Source: Pseudomonas baetica
GTDB taxonomy: Bacteria > Pseudomonadota > Gammaproteobacteria > Pseudomonadales > Pseudomonadaceae
DNA: 64,000 nt
Direction of reading: 5' to 3'
Assembly: GCF_019733355.1 (NCBI RefSeq)
Contig: NZ_JAIHLQ010000012.1
Span: 109,319-173,318, forward strand
Part shown: in pieces, positions 26,786 through 35,801 of the stretch
Layout: every line of letters starts with the position of its first letter
Numbering within the stretch: position 1 is the stretch's first letter
Made by a program: the position numbers and the translations under genes
The notes under the pieces: generated by a model
What the model was told of the DNA's origin: nothing
Databases searched by the model: none
The model's input: the letters and a program-made list of their open reading frames with translations, nothing else

Positions 26786-27202
26786 ATGAACATCTGCGGC
26801 ATCGAAATCAAAGGCAGCGAAGCGATCATCGCCGTGGCCGCTCTCGACGGTTCGGTCCTGAGCCACGTTGCTCTTGCCACCAAGAAGATCGCCCTCGACG
26901 ACGATGACGAAGCGGCCAACGTGAAGCTGTTCGCCGCGCAGGTAGCGTCGTTTGTGCGCGAACATTCGATTGACCGGATTGCGATCAAGAAGCGCAGCAA
27001 GAAGGGCGAGTTTGCCGGTGGGCCAACGACGTTCAAGATCGAGGGTGTGTTTCAGTTGTTGGATGGTTGTGAAGTGACGTTGTTGTCGCCACAGACGATC
27101 AATGCGCAGGCCAAGAAGCACAACTTCGAGCTGCCGGGGACGCTGAACAAATATCAGCATGAGGCTTATAAAGCCGCGTGTTCGGCGCTGCTCAAGAAGT
27201 AA
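26786..27202 (+). CDS. DUF3010 family protein
   Basis: A 138-aa protein of a family widespread in gammaproteobacteria. It begins MNICGIEIKGSEAIIAVAAL with an RNase-H-like first strand pattern and has IKKRSKKGEFAGGPTTFKIEGV and ALLKK at the end. AAGGAA lies 8 nt before the ATG at 26786; the earlier ATG at 26714 is inside the preceding gene. Function unknown. Confidence 0.85.
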   Translation: MNICGIEIKGSEAIIAVAALDGSVLSHVALATKKIALDDDDEAANVKLFAAQVASFVREHSIDRIAIKKRSKKGEFAGGPTTFKIEGVFQLLDGCEVTLLSPQTINAQAKKHNFELPGTLNKYQHEAYKAACSALLKK

Positions 27203-27230
27203 CCCGTTCATCCCGGCACAGAGGATCAAA

Positions 27231-27322
27231 ATGTGGGAGCGGGCTTGCTCGCGAAGAGGGCGTGTCAGTCGACTGCATTGTTGAATGACACACCGCATTC
27301 GCGAGCAAGCCCGCTCCCACAT
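27231..27322. repeat. REP doublet (inverted pair)
   Basis: Two near-perfect inverted REP copies between the convergent DUF3010 and cdhR genes. Confidence 0.93.
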
Positions 27323-27341
27323 GGGTGTTGTGTGCATCCGT

Positions 27342-28286
27342 TCAGGCCTGGGCGGTATGCCGGTCTTCGCGGGGGCAGCGGGCGAATTTTGCCCGGTAGC
27401 TGCGGGTGAAATAGGACGGCGATTCAAACCCGCAGGCGATGCTCACTTCCAGCACGCTCATGTCGGTCTGGCGCAACAACTGCTGGGCCTTTTCCAGCCT
27501 TAATCGCAGGTAGAAATTGCTCGGCGTGTCGTTCAGATGCAGCCGAAACAAGCGCTCCAATTGCCGGCGCGTCACCTTGATCGATTCCGCCAACGCCAAC
27601 GTGGTCAGCGGCGGTTCGCTGTGTTGTTCCATCTCGCCAATCACCTGAACCAGTTTCTTGTTGTTGATCCCGTAACGCGTGGCGACTTCCATGCGCTGGT
27701 GATCTTTGCGCGGACGAATGCGCCCCAGCACGAATTGTTCGCTGACCTGAATTGCCAGTTGCGGGCCATGGGCCTGAGCGATGAGATCGAGCATTAAATC
27801 GATGGACGCCGTACCGCCCGCCGAGGTGATGCGCCGACGGTCGATCTCGAACAGCTCCTGGGTCACGCTGAGCTGTGGATAAGATTCCTTGAAGGCGTCA
27901 ATGGCTTCCCAGTGCAGGGTCAGGCGGTGGCCATCGAGCAGGCCCGCCTCAGCCAGAACGAAGCTGCCGGTGTCGATGGCGCCGAGGGTGACGCCTTCGT
28001 TGTCCAGCCGTCGCAGCCAATGTTCAAGCGTCGGCGTGGCGAACTTCAGAGGTTCGAACCCGGCCACCACCCATAACGTCGCGCCTTTCTTCAGCGGTTC
28101 CAGCGCCGCGTCGGCGTTGACCGACATGCCGTTGCTCGCCAGTACCGCCCCGCCATCGGCGCTCAGCACATGCCAGCGGTACAACTCGCCGCGAAAGCGG
28201 TTGGCGACCCGCAGCGGTTCGATTGCCGAGATAAAGCCGATGGCGGAGAACCCCGGCATCAGCAAGAAGTAGAAATCCTGAGACAT
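27342..28286 (-). CDS. cdhR: AraC/GlxA-type activator of carnitine catabolism
   Basis: A 314-aa GlxA-type regulator. Residues ~1-175 are a DJ-1/PfpI-like sensor domain (FYFLLMPGFSAIGFISAIEP, GAIDTGSFVLAEAGLLDG) and ~205-300 an AraC HTH domain (LALAESIKVTRRQLERLFR, ACGFESPSYFTRSYRAKF). It is divergent from caiX-cdhCAB, exactly as CdhR is in P. aeruginosa, where it activates carnitine dehydrogenase genes in response to carnitine. A likely 21-bp-spaced direct-repeat operator is in the intergenic region. Confidence 0.9.
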   Translation of the reverse strand: MSQDFYFLLMPGFSAIGFISAIEPLRVANRFRGELYRWHVLSADGGAVLASNGMSVNADAALEPLKKGATLWVVAGFEPLKFATPTLEHWLRRLDNEGVTLGAIDTGSFVLAEAGLLDGHRLTLHWEAIDAFKESYPQLSVTQELFEIDRRRITSAGGTASIDLMLDLIAQAHGPQLAIQVSEQFVLGRIRPRKDHQRMEVATRYGINNKKLVQVIGEMEQHSEPPLTTLALAESIKVTRRQLERLFRLHLNDTPSNFYLRLRLEKAQQLLRQTDMSVLEVSIACGFESPSYFTRSYRAKFARCPREDRHTAQA

Positions 28287-28370
28287 GGGCGCACTCGATT
28301 CGCGGGTAACGAGAGGAAGGGTAGCGTGGCTCGTTGATACGCCGATTGTCGTCGTCGTTCAAGCGCGCAG

Positions 28371-28404
28371 GTCGCTACAGTGCAAGTGCCTGTCGCCGTA
28401 GTGC
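28371..28404 (+). promoter_or_regulatory. Candidate CdhR operator (21-bp direct repeats)
   Basis: GTCGCTACAGTGC (28371-28383) and GTCGCCGTAGTGC (28392-28404) share 10 of 13 bases and are spaced 21 bp apart, two helical turns, as expected for an AraC-type dimer. A TTGACG -35-like hexamer begins 4 bp further on at 28408, so the position suits activation of caiX. The -10 is not clear. Confidence 0.5.
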
Positions 28405-28493
28405 GCTTTGACGGGGGCGTTGCTGCGTAACTTTGCATCACCGGCGCAACAGACGCCGGAACTCACAATAAACAACCTGCCGAGGAACCCGAC

Positions 28494-29438
28494 ATGAAAC
28501 GACTGATCAGCAGCTGCGTTCTTGCACTCAGCGGTACCGCTTTCTTGAGCGCCAGCGTCGTGGCCGCCGAACCCGCGTCTTGCCAGAACGTGCGCATGGG
28601 CGTGGTCAACTGGACCGACGTGATCGCCACCAGTGCCATGACCCAGGTCCTGCTCGACGGCCTCGGCTACAACACCAAACAAACCAGCGCGTCCCAGCAA
28701 ATCATCTTCGCCGGGATTCGCGACCAGCGTCTGGACCTGTTCCTTGGCTACTGGAACCCGCTGATGACCCAGACCATCACCCCGTTCGTCGACGCCAACC
28801 AGGTCAAAGTCCTTGACGCTCCAAGCCTCAAAGACGCGCGCGCCACCCTCGCCGTGCCGACGTATCTGGCTGACAAGGGCCTGAAAACCTTCGCCGACAT
28901 CGCCAAGTTCGAGAAGGAACTGGGCGGCAAGATCTACGGCATCGAACCGGGTTCGGGCGCCAACACGCAGATCAAGGCGATGATCGCCAAAAACCAGTTC
29001 GGCCTCGGCAAGTTCCAGTTGGTTGAGTCCAGTGAAGCGGGAATGCTCGCCGCCGTCGATCGCGCCGTGCGTCGCAAGGAAGCCGTGGTGTTCTTCGGCT
29101 GGGCGCCGCACCCGATGAACGTCAACGTCAAGATGACCTACCTCACCGGCAGCGATGACGCGCTCGGCCCGAACGAGGGCATGGCCACCGTTTGGACCGT
29201 CACCGCGCCGAAATACGCCGAACAGTGCCCGAACATCGGTCGCCTGCTGAGCAATCTGACGTTCACCGCTGAAGACGAGAGCCGGATGATGCAACCGCTG
29301 CTCGATCACAAGGACGCCTTCGAGTCGGCCAAGCAGTGGCTCAAGGATCACCCGGCAGACAAACAGCGCTGGCTCGAAGGTGTGACCACTTTCGACGGCA
29401 AACCGGCGGCCGAAAACCTGCAACTGACCCGCAAATAA
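28494..29438 (+). CDS. caiX: Carnitine-binding periplasmic protein
   Basis: A 314-aa periplasmic binding protein for quaternary amines (OpuAC/ProX family). The signal peptide MKRLISSCVLALSGTAFLSA is cleaved near VVAAEPA. NWTDVIATSAM, GIEPGSGANTQIKAMI and FFGWAPHPMNVNVKM carry the Trp/aromatic box typical of betaine/carnitine binding. It is first in the cdh operon and probably works with the CbcWV permease and ATPase (36-39 kb), as shown for CaiX in P. aeruginosa. Confidence 0.92.
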   Translation: MKRLISSCVLALSGTAFLSASVVAAEPASCQNVRMGVVNWTDVIATSAMTQVLLDGLGYNTKQTSASQQIIFAGIRDQRLDLFLGYWNPLMTQTITPFVDANQVKVLDAPSLKDARATLAVPTYLADKGLKTFADIAKFEKELGGKIYGIEPGSGANTQIKAMIAKNQFGLGKFQLVESSEAGMLAAVDRAVRRKEAVVFFGWAPHPMNVNVKMTYLTGSDDALGPNEGMATVWTVTAPKYAEQCPNIGRLLSNLTFTAEDESRMMQPLLDHKDAFESAKQWLKDHPADKQRWLEGVTTFDGKPAAENLQLTRK

Positions 29439-29513
29439 AGCCCCCCTGAATCACCGTTTCGCAGCCCGCAAAGGGCTGCGAACAGCCCCATCACGCCTGA
29501 AGGAAACCGCCTC

Positions 29514-30401
29514 ATGAACCACGACGTCATCATCACCTGCGCACTCACCGGTGCTGGCGACACGACCGCCAGGAGCCCCCACGTACCGGTCACCCCGAAA
29601 CAGATTGCTGCCGCCGCCGTGGAAGCGGCCAAGGCCGGCGCCACCGTTGTGCACTGTCACGTCCGCGATCCGCAGACCGGCAAATTCAGCCGCGACGTGG
29701 CGCTGTACCGCGAAGTGATGGAGCGCATCCGCGAGGCGGACGTCGACATCATCGTCAATCTCACCGCCGGCATGGGTGGCGACCTGGAAATCGGCGCGGG
29801 CGAGAAGCCGATGGAGTTCGGCCCGAACACCGATCTGGTTGGCCCGCTGACTCGCCTGGCTCACGTTGAAGAGCTGCTGCCGGAAATCTGCACCCTCGAT
29901 TGCGGCACCCTGAACTTCGGCGACGGCGACACCATTTATGTCTCCACCCCGGCACAACTGCGCGCCGGCGCCAAACGCATCACCGAGTTGGGCGTGAAAG
30001 CGGAGCTGGAAATTTTCGACACCGGTCACCTGTGGTTCGCCAAACAGATGATCAAGGAAGGTTTGCTCGATAACCCGCTGTTCCAGCTATGCCTGGGCAT
30101 TCCGTGGGGCGCGCCGGCCGACACCACCACCATGAAAGCCATGGTCGACAACCTGCCGGCGGACGCGGTGTGGGCTGGGTTTGGTATCGGCCGGATGCAG
30201 ATGCCAATGGCCGCGCAAGCGGTGCTGCTGGGTGGCAACGTGCGGGTCGGGCTGGAAGACAACCTGTGGCTGGACAAAGGCGTGCTGGCGACCAACGGTC
30301 AACTGGTCGAACGCGCCACCGAGATACTCAGCCGCTTAGGCGCCCGGGTCCTGACCCCGGCCGAGGGCCGGAAAAAAATGGGCCTGACCCAGCGCGGATA
30401 A
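29514..30401 (+). CDS. cdhC: 3-dehydrocarnitine cleavage enzyme (BKACE family)
   Basis: A 295-aa beta-keto acid cleavage enzyme (DUF849/PF05853). The fold motifs are [15 protein letters not shown], with the zinc-binding H-x-H, and [19 protein letters not shown] and [12 protein letters not shown]. The family uses zinc to condense a beta-keto acid with acetyl-CoA; here 3-dehydrocarnitine would give betainyl-CoA plus acetoacetate. It lies 75 nt after caiX. A REP doublet separates it from cdhA. Confidence 0.93.
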   Translation: MNHDVIITCALTGAGDTTARSPHVPVTPKQIAAAAVEAAKAGATVVHCHVRDPQTGKFSRDVALYREVMERIREADVDIIVNLTAGMGGDLEIGAGEKPMEFGPNTDLVGPLTRLAHVEELLPEICTLDCGTLNFGDGDTIYVSTPAQLRAGAKRITELGVKAELEIFDTGHLWFAKQMIKEGLLDNPLFQLCLGIPWGAPADTTTMKAMVDNLPADAVWAGFGIGRMQMPMAAQAVLLGGNVRVGLEDNLWLDKGVLATNGQLVERATEILSRLGARVLTPAEGRKKMGLTQRG

Positions 30402-30420
30402 ATCATCACTCATTTCCCCC

Positions 30421-30515
30421 CTGTGGGAGCGGGCTTGCTCGCGAAGGCGATGGCTCTGCCCATAACGATGCGTCGGCTGTACCGGCCTCTTCGCGAGCAA
30501 GCCCGCGCCCACAGG
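30421..30515. repeat. REP doublet inside the cdh operon
   Basis: An inverted REP pair between cdhC and cdhA. The right arm has GCCCGCGCCC in place of GCCCGCTCCC. Confidence 0.92.
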
Positions 30516-30542
30516 TTTCTACGAATTATTCAGGATGTGACC

Positions 30543-31508
30543 ATGAGCTTTATCACCGAAATCAAAACCTTCGCCGCCCTGGGCAGCGGTGTTATCGGCA
30601 GCGGCTGGGTCGCCCGCGCCCTCGCCCACGGCCTCGATGTCGTGGCCTGGGATCCGGCGCCCGGCGCTGAAGCGGCGCTGCGCAAACGCGTGGCCAATGC
30701 CTGGGGTGCGCTGGAGAAAAACGGCCTGGCGCCGGGCGCGTCGCAGGATCGTCTGCGCTTTGTCGCGACCATCGAAGAATGCGTGCGCGATGCCGATTTC
30801 ATTCAGGAAAGCGCCCCGGAACGGCTGGAACTGAAACTGGAGTTGCACAGCAAAATCAGCGCAGCGGCCAAGCCCAACGCGTTGATCGGCTCCAGTACCT
30901 CGGGCCTGCTGCCCAGTGAGTTCTACGAGAGCTCGACCCACCCGGAGCGCTGCGTGGTGGGCCACCCGTTCAACCCGGTTTACCTGTTGCCGTTGGTGGA
31001 AGTGGTCGGCGGCAAACACACCTCGCCCGAGGCCGTGCAGGCGGCAATGAACGTCTACGAATCCCTCGGCATGCGCCCGTTGCATGTGCGCAAGGAAGTG
31101 CCGGGGTTCATCGCCGACCGTTTGCTCGAAGCGCTGTGGCGCGAGGCGCTGCACCTAGTCAACGATGGTGTGGCGACCACCGGCGAGATCGATGACGCGA
31201 TTCGTTTTGGCGCCGGTTTGCGCTGGTCGTTCATGGGCACGTTTTTGACTTATACGTTGGCCGGTGGCGATGCCGGGATGCGCCACTTCATGTCGCAGTT
31301 CGGCCCGGCGTTGCAGTTGCCGTGGACGTACCTGCCGGCACCGGAGCTGACCGAAAAATTGATCGATGACGTGGTCGACGGCACCCGCGAGCAGCTTGGC
31401 GAGCGCAGCATTTCGGCACTGGAGCGCTATCGTGATGATTGCCTGCTGGCGGTGCTGGAGGCGGTGAGGACTACCAAGGAGAAGCATGGAATGAGTTTCA
31501 GCGAATAA
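30543..31508 (+). CDS. cdhA: L-carnitine dehydrogenase
   Basis: A 321-aa member of the 3-hydroxyacyl-CoA dehydrogenase family that oxidises L-carnitine to 3-dehydrocarnitine with NAD+. The N-terminal Rossmann fold shows [20 protein letters not shown], and the catalytic His is in [18 protein letters not shown] (about residues 140-157). The ATG at 30543 is correct: a longer reading from 30423 begins by translating a REP arm. It lies between REP doublets. Confidence 0.94.
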   Translation: MSFITEIKTFAALGSGVIGSGWVARALAHGLDVVAWDPAPGAEAALRKRVANAWGALEKNGLAPGASQDRLRFVATIEECVRDADFIQESAPERLELKLELHSKISAAAKPNALIGSSTSGLLPSEFYESSTHPERCVVGHPFNPVYLLPLVEVVGGKHTSPEAVQAAMNVYESLGMRPLHVRKEVPGFIADRLLEALWREALHLVNDGVATTGEIDDAIRFGAGLRWSFMGTFLTYTLAGGDAGMRHFMSQFGPALQLPWTYLPAPELTEKLIDDVVDGTREQLGERSISALERYRDDCLLAVLEAVRTTKEKHGMSFSE

Positions 31509-31530
31509 TCCTTGCTCAACAGTTCCGGCC

Positions 31531-31600
31531 CCTTCGCGAGCAAGCCCGCTCCCACAGATGACCGCATTCCCATGTGGGAGCGGGTTTGCTCGCGAAGACG
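31531..31600. repeat. REP doublet inside the cdh operon, tail-to-tail orientation
   Basis: Short-centre inverted pair (TTCGCGAGCAAGCCCGCTCC then GTGGGAGCGGGTTTGCTCGC) between cdhA and cdhB. Confidence 0.92.
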
Positions 31601-31635
31601 GCAGCCCAGCCACTATCAATGTTGGATCTGACACC

Positions 31636-32112
31636 ATGCCCACCCTCACCACCTACCAAACCCGCATCATCCCCGACTGGGTCGACTACAACGGCCACCT
31701 TCGCGACGCCTTCTACCTGCTGATCTTCAGCTACGCCACCGACGCCCTGATGGACCGCCTCGGCATGGACAGCAACCACCGCGAAGCCAGCGGCCACTCG
31801 TTGTTCACCCTGGAACTTCACCTCAATTACCTGCACGAAGTGAAGCTCGACACCGACGTCGAAGTACGCACGCAAATCATCGGTCACGACAGCAAACGTC
31901 TGCATCTCTATCACAGCCTGCATAAAGTCGGTGAAGACCAGGAGCTGGCCGGCAACGAGCAAATGTTGCTCCACGTCGACCTCGCCGGCCCGCGCTCGGC
32001 ACCGTTCAGCGCAGATACCCAAAGCCACCTGCAAGCCATCGTCGCCGAGCAGGCCGACCTGCCCGCTCCGGCTTACCTCGGCCGCGTCATCGCCCTGCCA
32101 CCGGCCCGGTAA
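31636..32112 (+). CDS. cdhB: Betainyl-CoA thioesterase (hotdog fold)
   Basis: A 158-aa 4HBT-type hotdog thioesterase. VDYNGHLRDAFYLLIF at about residues 15-30 is the catalytic-loop motif (D-x-N-x-H). LELHLNYLHEVKLD and EQMLLHVDL are core strands. In the carnitine pathway it hydrolyses betainyl-CoA to glycine betaine and CoA, feeding the gbc/dgc/sox route. The ATG at 31636 was chosen; the upstream reading translates a REP arm. Confidence 0.9.
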   Translation: MPTLTTYQTRIIPDWVDYNGHLRDAFYLLIFSYATDALMDRLGMDSNHREASGHSLFTLELHLNYLHEVKLDTDVEVRTQIIGHDSKRLHLYHSLHKVGEDQELAGNEQMLLHVDLAGPRSAPFSADTQSHLQAIVAEQADLPAPAYLGRVIALPPAR

Positions 32113-32172
32113 AACCCACTATCAAGCGAGATGAGTGTTTGCTGCGCAGATCGGTTTCGCTGACGGACAGGC

Positions 32173-32211
32173 AAAAAAAGCCCCGATACAAGCCGTGACA
32201 GGATCGGGGCT
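32173..32211 (-). terminator. Intrinsic terminator on the minus strand
   Basis: AGCCCCGAT and ATCGGGGCT form a perfect 9-bp stem (32179-32187 with 32203-32211) followed on the minus strand by seven T's. On the plus strand no U-run follows, so it does not serve cdhB. Confidence 0.8.
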
Positions 32212-32313
32212 GAGGGTACTGTTGAGGAGCTGCCGTGCGAGGGTGACCAAACCGTCGTGTTGCAAGCTGAAGCCAGTTTGCCCACTCCCTTTGACAACGA
32301 GTTAGCCGAAAAC
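32173..32313 (-). ncRNA. Candidate small RNA between cdhB and the 87-aa gene
   Basis: A strong minus-strand terminator lies here with no convincing minus-strand protein gene before it. Upstream on that strand a weak promoter can be read, TTGTTG (32342-32347) and TATGAA (32320-32325) spaced 16 bp, which would give a ~140-nt transcript. A 116-aa reading frame crosses the terminator and has no family features, so I reject it as a gene. I do not recognise the RNA. Confidence 0.4.
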
Positions 32314-32421
32314 GACCCGTTCATAGTCGTAGCAGCCACTGCAACAAATCGCCCTTGCCGTCCCTCCCCTTGCCTACCAGAATCGAGTGACGACCTCCGT
32401 TGCTGAAGAAGGATTCGCCTC

Positions 32422-32685
32422 ATGATGTTTGCCGATTTGATCGATCAGGAAGACCTGTTGGGACAGCTCAAGGCATTGGGATTACAGGTGCCGATCGGCT
32501 CGACAGCCGAGCAGGCATGTGAATTCGCAGTGCTGGGTCTGGACGATGCTCGGGCATTCGAATTGCGCAAAATGGTCAAGGATATGTACACCAGCGGTGC
32601 CAGCATCCAGCCCGCTGTGCGCCAGGCGATCGATAAACAGTTGTTGCCGGCATTGGCGCACTACCAACAGACCCACAGCGCCTGA
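32422..32685 (+). CDS. Small hypothetical protein (87 aa)
   Basis: Encodes an acidic, helical protein (MMFADLIDQEDLLGQL, ELRKMVKDMYTSG, IDKQLLPALAHYQQ) with no recognised domain, signal or membrane segment. AAGGA lies ~9 nt before the ATG pair at 32422/32425; either could start translation. It lies between the cdh operon and gbdR, tail-to-tail with gbdR, and has typical pseudomonad base composition. Function unknown. Confidence 0.65.
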   Translation: MMFADLIDQEDLLGQLKALGLQVPIGSTAEQACEFAVLGLDDARAFELRKMVKDMYTSGASIQPAVRQAIDKQLLPALAHYQQTHSA

Positions 32686-32693
32686 ACAAGCCA

Positions 32694-32781
32694 ATCGCCA
32701 GCAGGCTGGCTCCCACAGTTTTTGTGTCTGACCACATTTTTGTGATCGACATCCATCCTGTGGGAGCTCGCCTGCTGGCGA
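32694..32781. repeat. REP doublet, variant sequence
   Basis: Inverted arms CGCCAGCAGGCTGGCTCCCA and TGGGAGCTCGCCTGCTGGCG; a variant intermediate between the two REP classes of this window. Confidence 0.85.
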
Positions 32782-32797
32782 AGAACGATGGCTCGGT

Positions 32798-33901
32798 TTA
32801 CAGCCTTACGCTGGCAAACGTCGACTCATTGCGCGCCTGACTCAACGCCGACATCGGCCCCGACAGCGGCGACAGCACCATCGCCTGCGGCAACTGCATC
32901 ATCGCCACCTGCTGGGTGGTGTTGGAGCCGACGCGCTCGTCACGCGGCGGAATGCCGAAGTATTCGCGGTAGCACTTGGAGAAGTGCGGCGTTGAGACGA
33001 AACCACACACCGAAGCCACTTCGATGATCGACATCGGCGTCTGCTTGAGCAGTTGCCGGGCACGAATCAAACGCAGCTTGAGGTAGTAACGCGACGGCGA
33101 GCAGTGCAGGTATTTCTGGAACAACCGCTCGAGCTGACGACGGGACACGGCGACATACACCGCCAGCTCGTCGAGGTCGATCGGTTCCTCAAGGTTGGCC
33201 TCCATCAGCGCGACGATTTCCTGCAGCTTCGGCTGGTTGGTGCCGAGCATGTGCTTGAGCGGCACGCGCTGGTGATCCTGTTCGTTGCGGATGCGCTCAT
33301 AGACGAACATTTCCGAGATCGCGGCGGACAGTTCACGGCCGTGATCGCGGCTGATCAGGTGCAGCATCATGTCCAGCGGCGCGGTGCCGCCGGAGCTGGT
33401 GAAGCGGTTGCGGTCGAGGGTGAACAAGCGAGTGCTCATGGCTACACGCGGGAAAGCTTCCTGCATTGCCGCCAGGCATTCCCAGTGCACGCTGCAATCG
33501 AAACCGTCGAGCAGCCCGGCGCATGCCAAGGCCCAACTGCCGGTGCATACGGCACCCAGACGACGCGACTGACGTGCCTGGCTTTGCAGCCAGGAGACGT
33601 GTTCACGGGTCACGGTGCGCTGGATACCGACACCGCCACAAACAATCACGGTGTCCAGAGGAGGCGCTTTGTGCATCGAGGCGTCGGGCGTGATTTGCAG
33701 ACCGTCACTGGCCCACACCTGGCCGCCATCGACGGTGAGGGTGCTCCAGCGAAACAGTTCACGACCGGACAATTGGTTGGCCATGCGCAGCGGCTCAACC
33801 GCAGAGGCCAGGGAAATCAGCGTGAAATTGTCCAGCAGCAGAAAGCCGATGGATTGAGGCGCACGGTTCTGGGGTTGAGCCCCTGAGTTGAACGACGTCA
33901 T
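32798..33901 (-). CDS. gbdR: AraC-type master activator of betaine/dimethylglycine catabolism
   Basis: A 367-aa GlxA-type regulator. A DJ-1/PfpI-like sensor domain (SIGFLLLDNFTLISLASAVE, GAVCTGSWALACAGLLDG; residues ~17-190) precedes an AraC HTH domain (YVAVSRRQLERLFQKYLHCS, VCGFVSTPHFSKCYREYFG; ~250-345). Sequence and position match P. aeruginosa GbdR, which senses glycine betaine and dimethylglycine and activates gbc, dgc, sox, cbc and plc genes. It is transcribed alone, away from a 520-bp upstream region. Confidence 0.94.
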   Translation of the reverse strand: MTSFNSGAQPQNRAPQSIGFLLLDNFTLISLASAVEPLRMANQLSGRELFRWSTLTVDGGQVWASDGLQITPDASMHKAPPLDTVIVCGGVGIQRTVTREHVSWLQSQARQSRRLGAVCTGSWALACAGLLDGFDCSVHWECLAAMQEAFPRVAMSTRLFTLDRNRFTSSGGTAPLDMMLHLISRDHGRELSAAISEMFVYERIRNEQDHQRVPLKHMLGTNQPKLQEIVALMEANLEEPIDLDELAVYVAVSRRQLERLFQKYLHCSPSRYYLKLRLIRARQLLKQTPMSIIEVASVCGFVSTPHFSKCYREYFGIPPRDERVGSNTTQQVAMMQLPQAMVLSPLSGPMSALSQARNESTFASVRL

Positions 33902-34424
33902 CGCGGTATCTCCTCACACAAAGCGGGTGAAGGCCTCAGGCGGAGGCTCTTGTTTTTGCCGACGCTCTCGAGTGGGAGACGGGCTTTGTTATGACAGAGC
34001 AATTGCCATGCCTAAAATTGAATGGCCGTTCAATAACTCCTGAAAACGACGTCACGACGTGTCTATATGAGACGTCAGACGATAGGTGTTTTGAAGTGCC
34101 ATCAGCGAGGGTGAAAGCTCTGCCCCGTTGCCTGTGAGCAGATCGGTATCACTTGTGGGAACGGGGCTGCGCGCCGTTGGCAAGGAGTGTCACCACAGGC
34201 ACAGGTGACGGACGGTAGGGTGTGCTGATTGCCTGTTACAGGTGGGAAAGACTCTTATCTGATTGCGACGCGCTAAAAGGTGGCGTCTTGAATTATGCGT
34301 GTTCACTTAGCGAGCAGTTTTGACTGGTCTGGCCCCTTCGCGAGCAGGCTCGCTCCCACATTTGGAATGCATGCTCCTGTGGGAGCGAGCCTGCTCGCGA
34401 AGAACTCACCTCGGTGTCACTGAT
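33902..34424. other. Noncoding region upstream of gbdR, with a BetI-box-like palindrome
   Basis: No credible gene. It should hold the gbdR promoter and the sdaB 3' end signals. TTGAATGGCCGTTCAA at 34018-34033 is an interrupted palindrome resembling the BetI box (TTGAACGTTCAA). Two GACGTC-containing stretches follow at about 34050-34080. A REP doublet is at its far end. Confidence 0.45.
34336..34402. repeat. REP doublet, tail-to-tail orientation
   Basis: Short-centre pair (TTCGCGAGCAGGCTCGCTCC, GGGAGCGAGCCTGCTCGCGA) 20 bp past the sdaB stop. Confidence 0.92.
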
Positions 34425-35801
34425 TCAGCACTCAACCGCACTGACCGCCAAACCACCGCGCGAGGTCTCTTTATATTTGTCATGCATGTCGGCACCGGTA
34501 TCACGCATGGTGCGGATCACCCGGTCCAGCGAGATGAAGTGCTGACCATCGCCACGCAACGCCATTTGCGCGGCGTTGATCGCCTTCACCGCCGCAATCG
34601 CATTGCGCTCGATGCATGGCACCTGGACGAGGCCGCCCACCGGATCGCAGGTCAAACCGAGGTTATGTTCCAGGCCGATTTCCGCCGCGTTGCACAATTG
34701 CTCAGGCGAAGCGCCAAGAATCTCCGCCAGCCCCGCCGCCGCCATCGCGCAGGCCGACCCGACCTCGCCCTGACAACCGACTTCGGCACCGGAAATCGAC
34801 GCATTCTTCTTGCACAGAATCCCCACCGCCGCCGCCGCCAGAAAGTAGTCGACCACGTTGGCGTCGGTGACCGCTTCGCTGAACTTCATAAAGTAGTGCA
34901 GCACCGCCGGAATGATCCCCGCCGCACCGTTGGTCGGCGCCGTGACCATGCGCCCGCCCGCCGCGTTCTCTTCATTCACGGCAAGGGCGAACAGGTTGAC
35001 CCACTCCATCGCGCTCAGCGTCGAGCCGATCACGTTGGGCTTGTTCAATTCCTGCAGGCTGCGATGCAACTTCGCCGCACGCCGACGCACATTCAATCCC
35101 CCGGGCAGGATGCCTTCGTGCTTGAGGCCTTGTTCGACGCAATCTTGCATCGCTCGCCAGAGTTTCATCAGCCCGGCGCGGATTTCCTCTTCGCTGCGCC
35201 AGACCTTTTCGTTGGCCATCATCAAGTCGGCGACGCGCAAGTTGTGTTGCTTGCACAGCGCCAACAACTCCACGGCACTGGAGAAGTCATAGGGCAGTTC
35301 GGTGCGATCCAGATCCACCACACCGCTGCAGGCTTGCGCCTCATCCACGACAAAGCCGCCACCGACCGAGTAATAGGTGTCGCGATGCAGGGTAGCGCCA
35401 TCACCTTCGGCGATCAGCGTCATGGCATTGGGGTGGAAAGGCAGGTTCTCTTCGATCAGACGCATGTCCCGGGCCCAGACAAAGGGCACCGTCAGGCGAC
35501 CGTCCAGCAAGAGCGTATCGGTTTCGCGTAGCGCCTGGATGCGCGGGCCAATCTGTGCGGGATCGATTGCATCAGGCCATTCGCCCATCAATCCCATGAT
35601 CACCGCGTTGTCGCTGCCATGGCCGATACCCGTGGCCGACAGCGATCCATAAAGCTGAACTTCGACACGCCGAACGTCATCGAGCAGGGCCTTTTCTCGC
35701 AGGCTTTGCACGAACAGAGCAGCGGCGCGCATCGGGCCCACAGTATGGGAACTGGAAGGGCCAATGCCGATTTTAAACAGGTCGAAAACGCTGATTGCCA
35801 T
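34425..35801 (-). CDS. sdaB: L-serine ammonia-lyase (iron-sulfur type)
   Basis: A 458-aa one-chain L-serine dehydratase converting serine to pyruvate and ammonia. The N-terminus MAISVFDLFKIGIGPSSSHT with GPMRAA is diagnostic, as are GAEVGCQGEVGSACAMAAAG, holding cluster cysteines, and GLTCDPVGGLVQVPCIERN. The ATG at 35801 fits the family length; the reading from 35939 adds 46 unconserved residues. It completes the route from betaine-derived glycine and serine to pyruvate. It is divergent from cbcXWV; in P. aeruginosa the gene is also GbdR-dependent. Confidence 0.95.
   Translation of the reverse strand: MAISVFDLFKIGIGPSSSHTVGPMRAAALFVQSLREKALLDDVRRVEVQLYGSLSATGIGHGSDNAVIMGLMGEWPDAIDPAQIGPRIQALRETDTLLLDGRLTVPFVWARDMRLIEENLPFHPNAMTLIAEGDGATLHRDTYYSVGGGFVVDEAQACSGVVDLDRTELPYDFSSAVELLALCKQHNLRVADLMMANEKVWRSEEEIRAGLMKLWRAMQDCVEQGLKHEGILPGGLNVRRRAAKLHRSLQELNKPNVIGSTLSAMEWVNLFALAVNEENAAGGRMVTAPTNGAAGIIPAVLHYFMKFSEAVTDANVVDYFLAAAAVGILCKKNASISGAEVGCQGEVGSACAMAAAGLAEILGASPEQLCNAAEIGLEHNLGLTCDPVGGLVQVPCIERNAIAAVKAINAAQMALRGDGQHFISLDRVIRTMRDTGADMHDKYKETSRGGLAVSAVEC

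Noticed and set aside
32073..32423. 116-aa minus-strand frame
   Set aside because: Runs through a strong intrinsic terminator and into cdhB; better explained by an sRNA.
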